Of a DNA stretch of 5,341 nt, positions 1 through 5,341 are shown in pieces; position 1 is the stretch's first letter; the number at the start of each line of letters is the position of its first letter. Position numbers and translations under genes: made by a program. A model generated the notes under the pieces. The model was not told the origin of the DNA and did not search any database. It saw only the letters and a list, made by a program, of their open reading frames with translations. The stretch comes from Acidobacteriota bacterium. GTDB lineage: Bacteria; Acidobacteriota; Vicinamibacteria; Vicinamibacterales; 2-12-FULL-66-21. The stretch covers positions 1 to 5,341 of the forward strand of contig JABFWM010000637.1 in NCBI GenBank assembly GCA_013362195.1, written 5' to 3'.

Positions 1-1019
1 AACTGCGGGTAGTTCACTTGCGCGGCGGCGGATCCCCTGGGCTGCCGCAGGCCCCGGCCCGGATCGAGCCGGTGATCGACGAGCCGCTCCGCGGTCCTGC
101 CGAACACCGTTTCCTCGATGTAGTCGTTGGCGTCGACACCCACCGTGTACTCGACGGTGAGCTTCCGGCGAGACGACTCGGAGTACGGAAACACGTTGTA
201 TTCGACCCCGGGCGCGACCCGGACGCGCAGATCGTAATTGCGGAACGTGGATGAAATGGCAGACGCCGACAGGCCGAGCGACCAGTGCTCGGTCAGGCTC
301 TTCACGACCAGGCCGTCCACGCCGTTGTCGCGGCGGACGCTGAGCACCGTCCCGGATCCGTCGTCGTTCTTGTCGACTTTGAAGCGGCTCTCGCGGTAGT
401 TGGCGTTCACCGAGAACGCGCTCCGCCATTGCTCGGTCGTCCGGCTCGCGCGCAGGCTGCCGTTGATTGCCTTGGTGCTGCTCGTCTCCTCGCCGGCAAA
501 ATTGCCGCCGCCGCCGATGCGGAACACCCAGAAGTTCCACGGGTCGCGCACCGGAGCCGCGTGTTCGCCGCGCGTCTCGTTGAACGTCACGCCGAGGCGA
601 TCGGCGAGCGGGCTCTCGGCGGCGTAGCGGACGAGTCCGAGCTTGAAGAGTTGCGCGAACCCGCCGCGGATCTCGTCGGCGGTGGCGGTCTGCGGCGCGG
701 AGTAGGTCAGCGATTGATCGACGCCGCGAAACGGTCCGTGGCCGATGAACTGCAGCAGGTACTGCGTGCCGCCGCTTCCGGTGCGTTGCGTGGTGACGAG
801 CACGTGCACGTCGGAGTCCTCGCGGTTGCGCACGTAGTCGATGAACGTCACCTCGCGCTTCAGGAACGCTTCGTCGCAGCGGCTGCAGTCGAGGAACACG
901 CGCACGCGCTCCGGCCGGCCCGCGGATGCGGCAGACGGCTCGTGCTGTGCGGCCGCCGGCGTCTGACCGATGAAGAAGATGAGAAACAGCCTGAGGAGTA
1001 CGCCCCGAGTGATCAGAAT
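1..1019 (-). CDS. Secreted CxxC protein with probable beta-barrel C-terminal part, 3' end cut by window
   Basis: An open frame of 339 codons without a stop runs off the left edge. Residues 1-24, counted from the proposed ATT start, look like a Sec signal peptide: an arginine, a hydrophobic stretch (VLLRLFLIFFIG) and an A-A-A cleavage site before QHEP. A soluble part follows with VFLDCSRC (CxxC at 45-48), IDYVRNREDSDVHVLVTTQRTGSGG (58-84, given here as a region) and a GFAQLFKLGLVRY helix. From about 161 onward, alternating aromatic and polar strands (WNFWVFRIGGGGNF, AFSVNANYRE, LTVEYTVGVDANDY) suggest an outer-membrane barrel. I recall similar proteins of unknown function in Acidobacteriota-like genomes; no activity can be assigned. 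No ATG, GTG or TTG lies in frame between the upstream stop (1074-1076) and the signal peptide; the first is GTG at about residue 39, past the signal. ATT at 1017-1019 is preferred because GGAGAGG ends 8 bases upstream; CTG at 1014-1016 is the alternative. Confidence 0.8.
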   Translation of the reverse strand, partial: MLITRGVLLRLFLIFFIGQTPAAAQHEPSAASAGRPERVRVFLDCSRCDEAFLKREVTFIDYVRNREDSDVHVLVTTQRTGSGGTQYLLQFIGHGPFRGVDQSLTYSAPQTATADEIRGGFAQLFKLGLVRYAAESPLADRLGVTFNETRGEHAAPVRDPWNFWVFRIGGGGNFAGEETSSTKAINGSLRASRTTEQWRSAFSVNANYRESRFKVDKNDDGSGTVLSVRRDNGVDGLVVKSLTEHWSLGLSASAISSTFRNYDLRVRVAPGVEYNVFPYSESSRRKLTVEYTVGVDANDYIEETVFGRTAERLVDHRLDPGRGLRQPRGSAAAQVNYPQ

Positions 1020-1027
1020 CCGCCCTG

Positions 1028-1034
1028 CCTCTCC
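1028..1034 (-). promoter_or_regulatory. Shine-Dalgarno GGAGAGG that decides the ATT start
   Basis: On the minus strand GGAGAGG is followed by 8 bases and then ATT at 1019-1017. This is near-ideal spacing for ribosome binding. The next possible start, CTG at 1016-1014, would be 11 bases away. The motif is the only purine-rich SD-like sequence in the 102-base gap upstream of the secreted protein. Confidence 0.55.
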
Positions 1035-1121
1035 GTCACCCAGGGGCCCTTCCCGTGATCGTGACAGAAGAGATCAACTGTAGCACGACCGCCGCGTGCG
1101 TCGGCGCCGCGCCGAGTCCGC

Positions 1122-3380
1122 TCAGCGCCCGCGCACGTTGAGCTCCGGGATGGTCCAGTCGTGCGTGCCGAAGCCGGTCTGGCGGAGCCGGATGAAGCGC
1201 ACGCCTTCACGATTGACGGGAAAGACGAGCGGCAGCTGGCGCGGGCGGCGGACGGCGCCGAAGTAGGCATGGAGCGCCGTATCGCCGGCCCACGCGATCG
1301 TCCACGAGTCGCCGTCGCTCGAGATGTCGATCTGGAGCCGCATCGGAAAGTCGGTCACGAACGCGCCGAGCTCGATCACCACCTGGCCGACATACGACGG
1401 CCGACCGAGATCGATGGTCGCGTCGGCCGTCTGCTGCTGGACGCCGCCGCTCCAGCCGGTCTCGAGATTGCCGTCGAGCGCGCTCGCGGCCTGGGGCGCA
1501 TTCGGAAACGTCGAGAGCGACGCGATCGTCAGCGGCGTTCCCGAGGGCTCGGCGATCGACGGTGCGTCGGCGCTGCGCGGCAGCCGGTAGCTGCTCCAGG
1601 ACGGCTCGTCGCGTACGCGGACCGCGCCAGGGTGCGAGGCGACGAATCGCCGGATCGCGCCGTCGGGGACGCGCGCGTGGTCGACGAGCACCGCGATCGG
1701 CCCATTCGCGGCGAGGACGTGCAGGATGCGCGGATCGCGCGCGCGAAGCAGCGTGCGCAGCGCGTAGTAATGGGGCGAGGAGTACCCGCTGAACCCGTTG
1801 ACGAGCGGCACGCGATCATGGGTCTGCCGGTACACGGCCTCGGGGTCCACGTCATCGGACATCGGCAGTTCGAGCCGTGCCACGACGTCAGCGGGCGATG
1901 GCCGCGTCTCGGGCGCCGGGAACACGGTGAATGCGCGGGGCCAGCCGTCGACCAGCAGACCGATTGCGGCGACGATCACCACGGCGCGTCGCGAGCGTCC
2001 GTCCAGTCGATTCACCGCCAGCGCGGCCACGGCGCTGAGGCAGACGAGCGTGATCATCCAGAAGCGCGCCGGCACGCGAAGGCCGTCGAAGCCAGGGACC
2101 TCCATCAGCCAGCCGTACGGAGCGAGGTAGAGGGCGGGCCGGTTCATGAAGGTGGGCGTGGGGCCGAGCGCGCACAGCCAGGTCACGAACGCGGCAGCGA
2201 GATAGAACGCGAGCGCCGATCGCGCACGACATGCGGCGCGGACGCGGGGCAGCGCCGCCATCAACGCGAGTGCCGTCACGAGGGCCAGCGACAGCGGCTT
2301 GTCTGCGCGCCCGATCGAGAGGAGCCGCACCCGGCCGACGGTGAGCCGCCACGCGCCGTGGGCGATCGGCACGGCCGCGGCGGCAATCAACAGCACGAGC
2401 AGCACCGCCAGCCCTGCACGTACGAGCGCCATCCCGCGGCCGCGTTCGTGCACGTGTCCGAATGGCCGCGCGCGCGCTGCCGCGATTGCCATCAGCGCCA
2501 CGATCGTGATCCCTGGAAAGAGCTCGGATTCGGGACGATCGAGCACGCGCACCCATCGCCAGACGAGCAGCTCCGGACTCGCGGAGAGCAGTCCGGCCGC
2601 GTCGGCGCTGAACACCTGAATCTCGGAGAACGATCGCCGGAAGCCATAGACGCCTCCGAGAATGGATCGGTATCCGTACAGAATCGGCGCGAGCACGAGT
2701 GCCGCCGCGATGAAGCACACGGCGATGGTGACCAGATGCGTGATTCGCCATCGTCCCACGGCGAACCAGAAGAACCACAACGCCAGCAGCATCGAGAGGA
2801 AGAACAGGTAATAGCCGCAGGAGAGCGCCTGCATCAGCCACGCGAACGCCGCGGCCGCGGCCCAGAGTGGCCGTCGCGACGCCGCGTAGCGATGCAGCGC
2901 GGCGAGGCACAGCGGCACCCAGTACGACGACAGCACCTGGATGTGCGGCACCTGCGACAGCCGGTACGGCGCAAAGCCGAACGCGAGCGCCGCCACGAAC
3001 GCCGCGTCATGTCGGCGGGTGAGGGTGAAGGCGAGCACGTGCGCCGCCAGCGCGCTGAGCGCGAACGTCGCGATCAGCGTCACGTTGGCGCCGACGAGCG
3101 GCTCGCCGGTGATCAGCGTCAGCGGCGCGGCCACCGGCACGAGTCCAAGGAGATGTTCGGAGAAGGCGAGCACGCCCGTTGAGGGGAAGAACGCGGGCGC
3201 GTTCCACCATCGCGCCGTCAACGGCACGGCCTGCGTGCCGGACCACCACAGGATCCAGGTGGTCAGCAGCGGATCGCCCCGGTCGTGGGCGACGCCGTTC
3301 AGGCGCACCGCGAGCGGCCACGTATACGCGACCGCGATCGCGACGTACATGGCAGCGAACGCCGTCAGGCGTGCGCGCAT
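1122..3380 (-). CDS. Polytopic GT-C-like membrane protein with C-terminal discoidin (F5/8 type C) domain
   Basis: This 752-residue protein has two parts. Residues 1 to about 480 hold roughly ten or more hydrophobic segments (for example 6-25, 100-120, 125-137, 172-208, 213-235, 289-302, 320-340, 364-377, 389-405, 440-456, 466-479). The first extracytoplasmic loop carries DRGDPLLTTWILWW (33-46), an acidic motif like those in GT-C and GT39-type lipid-linked-sugar glycosyltransferases. GLRVPARFW (433-441) precedes one of the last membrane segments, as in related large membrane proteins. Residues 487-600 form an extracytoplasmic region with PLVNGFSGYSSPHYYAL (525-541). Residues 619-748 resemble a discoidin domain: ALDGNLETGWSG (634-645), ATIDLGRPSYVGQVVIELG and a final VRFIRLRQTG strand. 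The start ATG lies two bases after the oxidoreductase stop and has only a weak GTAGAG before it, so translational coupling is likely. The true sugar donor and acceptor are unknown, and transferase activity itself is inference. Confidence 0.85.
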   Translation of the reverse strand: MRARLTAFAAMYVAIAVAYTWPLAVRLNGVAHDRGDPLLTTWILWWSGTQAVPLTARWWNAPAFFPSTGVLAFSEHLLGLVPVAAPLTLITGEPLVGANVTLIATFALSALAAHVLAFTLTRRHDAAFVAALAFGFAPYRLSQVPHIQVLSSYWVPLCLAALHRYAASRRPLWAAAAAFAWLMQALSCGYYLFFLSMLLALWFFWFAVGRWRITHLVTIAVCFIAAALVLAPILYGYRSILGGVYGFRRSFSEIQVFSADAAGLLSASPELLVWRWVRVLDRPESELFPGITIVALMAIAAARARPFGHVHERGRGMALVRAGLAVLLVLLIAAAAVPIAHGAWRLTVGRVRLLSIGRADKPLSLALVTALALMAALPRVRAACRARSALAFYLAAAFVTWLCALGPTPTFMNRPALYLAPYGWLMEVPGFDGLRVPARFWMITLVCLSAVAALAVNRLDGRSRRAVVIVAAIGLLVDGWPRAFTVFPAPETRPSPADVVARLELPMSDDVDPEAVYRQTHDRVPLVNGFSGYSSPHYYALRTLLRARDPRILHVLAANGPIAVLVDHARVPDGAIRRFVASHPGAVRVRDEPSWSSYRLPRSADAPSIAEPSGTPLTIASLSTFPNAPQAASALDGNLETGWSGGVQQQTADATIDLGRPSYVGQVVIELGAFVTDFPMRLQIDISSDGDSWTIAWAGDTALHAYFGAVRRPRQLPLVFPVNREGVRFIRLRQTGFGTHDWTIPELNVRGR

Positions 3381-3382
3381 CT

Positions 3383-4396
3383 CTACGTCGTCAGCACCAC
3401 TTTGCCGATGTTCGCGCGGCTCTGAATGAACCGGTGCGCGTCGCCGGCGCGATCGAGCGGGAACGTTTTGGCCACGATCGGCTGCAGTCGTCCCGCGCTC
3501 AGCTCGGTCAGCAGCAGCGACATCAGCGGCTGCAGCGCACGCCGTTCCTCCCAGAGGTGGCCGACGTTGAGCCCGAAGACGCCGCGGTTCCGATTGATCA
3601 GCGAGAACGGATTGAACGAGGGCGTGCCCCACCACGACCGCAGCACGAGCCACGGGTTGCGTCGTTCCGAGGCCATCGAGGAGATGCCGAGCATCACGAG
3701 CCGCCCGAGCGGCGCCAGCATCCGATAGCTGGCGAGAAAGCTGGGTCCGCCGATCGGATCGAGGATGACGTCGAGGCCGCGGCCGCGGGTCAGCCGGCGC
3801 ACTTCCTGTTCGACGTCCGCGTGCCGATAGTCGATTGTGTGTTCGACGCCGAAGCTGCGCAGGGCGTCGTGCTTCGAGGCCGACGCGGTGCCGATCACCG
3901 TCGCGCGCCGCAGCCGCGCGAGCTGCGTCGCGGCGATGCCGAGTCCGCCGCCCGCATTGTGCACGAGCACGGTTTCGCCGGACGAGAGCGCCGCCATGCG
4001 ATAGAGCGCGATCGCCGCGGTGAGATAGGTCACGGGCACGGCCGCCGCCTCGGCGTCGCTCAACTCGTCGGGAAACCGGAAGGCGAGCGGTGCGGGGACG
4101 ACGACCGAGTCGGAGTAGCCGCCGAACCGCGTCAGCGCGATCACGCGATCGCCCTCGTGCGGGTTCGTCACGCCGGCACCGACCGCGTCGACGACGCCGG
4201 CGACTTCGTAGCCGACGACGACGGGCGGCCGGGGCGCATCGGGGTAGAGGCCGATGCGCGCGAGGATATCGGCGAAGTTCACGCCCGCGGCGCGGACGCG
4301 GATGCGGACCTCGCCGTCACCGGGCACGGGCTCCGGCGCATCGCGGAGCTCGAATACTTCGGGGCCGCCATGCCGCGGGATGACCACCTGCCGCAT
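3383..4396 (-). CDS. Zinc-independent MDR oxidoreductase, VAT-1/quinone oxidoreductase-like
   Basis: The 337-residue product has the length and order of a medium-chain dehydrogenase/reductase: a GroES-like N-terminal part (about 1-120) with RAAGVNFADILARIGLY (35-51), then a Rossmann NAD(P)H-binding domain with HNAGGGLGIAATQLA (146-160; AxxGxxG type). The zinc-ligand cysteines of alcohol dehydrogenases are absent, so it should be a zinc-independent NADPH-dependent reductase. GTASASKHDALRSFGVEHTIDY (169-190, a region), LDVILDPIGG (208-217), RSWWGTP and the terminal NIGKVVL resemble the animal VAT-1 branch more than classic bacterial Qor. The substrate is unknown; quinones or enones are typical for relatives. 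ATG at 4394-4396 is chosen because MRQVVIPRHGGPEV is the usual N-terminus; a GTG 11 codons upstream lies inside the repeat element. No clear Shine-Dalgarno precedes the ATG. The outer arm of the inverted-repeat element ends 15 bases upstream of this start, and the discoidin membrane protein begins two bases after its stop. Confidence 0.93.
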   Translation of the reverse strand: MRQVVIPRHGGPEVFELRDAPEPVPGDGEVRIRVRAAGVNFADILARIGLYPDAPRPPVVVGYEVAGVVDAVGAGVTNPHEGDRVIALTRFGGYSDSVVVPAPLAFRFPDELSDAEAAAVPVTYLTAAIALYRMAALSSGETVLVHNAGGGLGIAATQLARLRRATVIGTASASKHDALRSFGVEHTIDYRHADVEQEVRRLTRGRGLDVILDPIGGPSFLASYRMLAPLGRLVMLGISSMASERRNPWLVLRSWWGTPSFNPFSLINRNRGVFGLNVGHLWEERRALQPLMSLLLTELSAGRLQPIVAKTFPLDRAGDAHRFIQSRANIGKVVLTT

Positions 4397-4411
4397 GTCG
4401 GGGAACAGTAT

Positions 4412-4438
4412 CAGAACGGGGACACTCACAGTTATTCC
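4412..4438 (+). repeat. Left outer arm of the inverted-repeat element
   Basis: This 27-base arm begins CAGAACGGGGACACTCACAG and ends TTATTCC. It is a perfect reverse complement of 4543-4569. Its oxidoreductase-proximal end lies 15 bases from that gene's ATG. Confidence 0.93.
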
Positions 4439-4466
4439 GGCGATCGGGCACTCGCGAACCGGAAAG

Positions 4467-4513
4467 TGTGACAGTCACAGTTCTGATCGCGCCGCAGAAC
4501 TGTGACTGTCACA
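4467..4513. repeat. Inner hairpin with perfect 19-base arms
   Basis: TGTGACAGTCACAGTTCTG at 4467-4485 and its exact reverse complement at 4495-4513 are separated by ATCGCGCCG. Each arm also holds its own short odd palindrome, TGTGAC-A/T-GTCACA (4467-4479 and 4501-4513). A transcript of either strand would fold into a very stable stem-loop. Confidence 0.92.
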
Positions 4514-4542
4514 GTTCCGGCGCAGGCGAGTGTCCGGTTGTG

Positions 4543-4569
4543 GGAATAACTGTGAGTGTCCCCGTTCTG
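4543..4569 (-). repeat. Right outer arm of the inverted-repeat element
   Basis: This is the exact 27-base partner of 4412-4438. It ends 10 bases short of the argF stop codon (4580-4582), so the element abuts the end of that gene without disrupting it. Confidence 0.93.
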
Positions 4570-4572
4570 GCC

Positions 4573-4588
4573 GCGGGGATCACCCCGC
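4573..4588 (-). terminator. Short GC hairpin spanning the argF stop; possible weak terminator
   Basis: GCGGGG-TGAT-CCCCGC on the minus strand forms a six-pair all-GC stem whose four-base loop contains the argF TGA. There is no T-tract after it, so it is not a canonical intrinsic terminator. With the much larger hairpin that follows it could still slow polymerase or protect the argF 3' end. Confidence 0.3.
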
Positions 4589-5341
4589 CAGCAACGCGAG
4601 CAAGGCTTTCTGCGTGTGTAGACGGTTCTCGGATTGATCGAAGACCACCGACGCGGCGGAATCCATCACCTCGTCGGTCACCTCGTCGCCGCGATGCGCG
4701 GGCAGGCAGTGCATGAACAGGGCGCCCGCGGGCGCGGCGGTCATCAGCGCGGCATTCACCTGATACGGCCCGAAGATCGCCTGACGCGCGGCCGCCTCTT
4801 CCTCCTGCCCCATCGACGCCCAGACGTCGGTGTAGACCGCGTCGGCCGCGGCGACCGCCGCCACCGCATCGTTCGTCACCGACACGCCGCCGCCAAAACG
4901 CGCGACGCGCCCCACCGACTCGACGATCGCCGCCGGCAGCTCGAAGCCGCGCGGCGATGCGACGACCACGTGGCCGCCGAGCATCGCGACCGCCTGCGAC
5001 AGCGAAGCGGCGACGTTGTTGCCGTCCCCCACGAACGCCACCGTGCGCCCGGCAATCGCGCCGAAGCGCTCGATGAGCGTGAGGCAATCGGCCAGCGCCT
5101 GACACGGATGCTCTTCGTTCGAGAGCGCGTTGACGACGCGGAGGCCGGGCGCGGCCGCCGCGAAGCGTTCGAGGCGATCCTGCGCGAAGGTCCGGACCAC
5201 CGCGCCGAAAACCCAGCGCTCGAGATTGCGCGCGACGTCTTCGATCGATTCGCGGCCGCCGAGCGCCACGTCGGGCGGCGGTTCGATGACATCGCCGCCC
5301 AGCTCGCGCACCGCAATCTGGAACGTCGATCGCGTCCGCAG
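4580..5341 (-). CDS. argF: Ornithine carbamoyltransferase, N-terminus cut by window
   Basis: The enzyme transfers the carbamoyl group of carbamoyl phosphate to ornithine, giving citrulline in cytoplasmic arginine biosynthesis. The visible 253 residues run from the carbamoyl-phosphate loop LRTRSTF (visible residues 1-7, the S-x-R-T-R motif) through VVNALSNEEHPCQALADCL (69-87; HPCQ binds carbamoyl phosphate), VAFVGDGNNVAASL (101-114), VYTDVWASMGQEEE (169-182; the D-x-x-x-SMG ornithine-binding loop), HCLPAHRGDEVTDEV (211-225; the HCLP catalytic cysteine motif) and ENRLHTQKALLALL (238-251). The family is usually a little over 300 residues, so about 50-60 N-terminal residues lie outside the window. 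The SLRTR-like rather than STRTR loop also occurs in acetylornithine carbamoyltransferases, but DGNNVA, SMGQE and HRGDEVTDEV favour the ornithine enzyme. The catalytic motifs in view are intact. An internal GTG at 5309-5311 is not the start, because the RTR motif lies upstream of it in frame. Confidence 0.95.
   Translation of the reverse strand: MRTRSTFQIAVRELGGDVIEPPPDVALGGRESIEDVARNLERWVFGAVVRTFAQDRLERFAAAAPGLRVVNALSNEEHPCQALADCLTLIERFGAIAGRTVAFVGDGNNVAASLSQAVAMLGGHVVVASPRGFELPAAIVESVGRVARFGGGVSVTNDAVAAVAAADAVYTDVWASMGQEEEAAARQAIFGPYQVNAALMTAAPAGALFMHCLPAHRGDEVTDEVMDSAASVVFDQSENRLHTQKALLALLAG

Larger units (their letters stand above)
4411..4570. repeat. Nested inverted-repeat element (REP/BIME- or MITE-like)
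   Basis: A 160-base cruciform-capable element fills most of the gap between argF and the oxidoreductase. The outer stem pairs 4412-4455 with 4526-4569: 39 Watson-Crick pairs, 4 G-T pairs and one G/G mismatch (4439/4542). After an internal loop, 4459-4464 (CCGGAA) pairs with 4515-4520, and then 4467-4485 pairs perfectly with 4495-4513 around a 9-base loop. The unit is really four related half-sites in alternating orientation, each beginning CAGAAC, then a GAC...TCACA core, then CCGG (4412-4440 and 4495-4520 on plus; 4485-4459 and 4569-4535 on minus). REP-type elements moved by RAYT (Y1/IS200-like) transposases have comparable form and similar TGTGACTGTC words, which is why that origin is suggested. 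No transposase is encoded in this window, so any mobility would be in trans. No target-site duplication is evident. Confidence 0.85.

Noticed and set aside
285..1058. Plus-strand open frame of 257 codons
   Set aside because: It is opposite the secreted CxxC protein, which has a coherent signal peptide and strand pattern; the plus-strand product is Ala/Arg/Val-rich without motifs.
1013..1270. Minus-strand 85-codon frame ending in TGA at the proposed ATT/CTG start region
   Set aside because: It overlaps the discoidin coding sequence out of frame and has Ser/Arg/Ala-rich low-information composition.
1161..3182. Plus-strand open frame of 673 codons
   Set aside because: It is antisense to the membrane protein, very rich in Arg, Glu, Asp, His and Gln, and lacks any recognisable domain. 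Long antisense frames are expected opposite GC-biased coding DNA.
3381..3653. N-terminal extension of the membrane protein by 91 codons
   Set aside because: It would overlap the oxidoreductase coding sequence in another frame and gives an Arg-rich, non-hydrophobic leader before a natural membrane start at MRARLTAF.
3330..4153. Three GCGATCGC octamers (about 3333, 4008 and 4146)
   Set aside because: They fall in Ala-Ile-Ala or similar codons in GC-rich coding DNA; the number is too small to claim a genome-wide HIP1-like repeat.
4234..4259. Nine-base inverted repeat GCGCATCGG/CCGATGCGC with 8-base loop inside the oxidoreductase gene
   Set aside because: Stems of this size are expected by chance in a few kilobases of GC-rich DNA, and the codons (RIGLYPDA) fit the family motif.
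4405..4413. TGATACTGT on the minus strand as an extended -10 giving a leaderless oxidoreductase mRNA
   Set aside because: The match to TATAAT is weak and there is no -35 at a suitable distance (AACTGT); not enough to call a promoter.
4397..4429. GTG start 11 codons upstream for the oxidoreductase
   Set aside because: It lies in the repeat arm, has no Shine-Dalgarno, and family members begin at the MRQVV-like position.
3179..4471. Plus-strand open frame of 430 codons running into the repeat element
   Set aside because: It lies almost wholly antisense to the oxidoreductase, is Arg/Ala/Asp-rich, and shows no domain; the minus-strand protein is a clear family member.
4467..4479. TGTGACAGTCACA as a CRP-type operator
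   Set aside because: CRP sites have six bases between TGTGA and TCACA; here there are three, and the sequence is explained by the repeat element.

Overview
The window is GC-rich DNA in which every supported gene lies on the minus strand, so transcription runs from high to low coordinates. It looks like the chromosome of a Gram-negative bacterium: there is a secreted protein with barrel-like strands and a multi-pass membrane protein with a large extracytoplasmic part. The mix of GC-biased codons and the style of the two envelope proteins suggests a soil-type Acidobacteriota (Vicinamibacteria-like), but that placement rests on family familiarity and is tentative.

Layout in transcription order: (1) 5341-4580, ornithine carbamoyltransferase (argF), missing its N-terminus at the right edge of the window. 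(2) 4411-4570, a nested inverted-repeat element that fills almost the whole 183-base gap after argF. Its perfect 27-base outer arms enclose a second hairpin with perfect 19-base arms, in the style of a REP/BIME or miniature element mobilised in trans. (3) 4396-3383, a zinc-independent MDR oxidoreductase of the VAT-1/quinone oxidoreductase type. (4) 3380-1122, a 752-residue membrane protein with a GT-C-glycosyltransferase-like N-terminal part and a C-terminal discoidin (F5/8 type C) domain, starting two bases after the oxidoreductase stop. (5) after a 102-base gap, 1019 to the left edge, a secreted protein with a CxxC motif and a probable beta-barrel C-terminal part. It has no ATG, GTG or TTG start before its signal peptide, and a well-spaced Shine-Dalgarno points to an ATT start.

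The oxidoreductase and the membrane protein look translationally coupled. argF is arginine biosynthesis and has no clear functional link to the genes downstream; the hairpin element probably separates it from them. The last two genes are envelope proteins of unknown role. The most unusual item is the nested palindrome: all five non-Watson-Crick pairs in its outer stem that can wobble are G-U when read from the plus strand, the strand opposite to all the genes.
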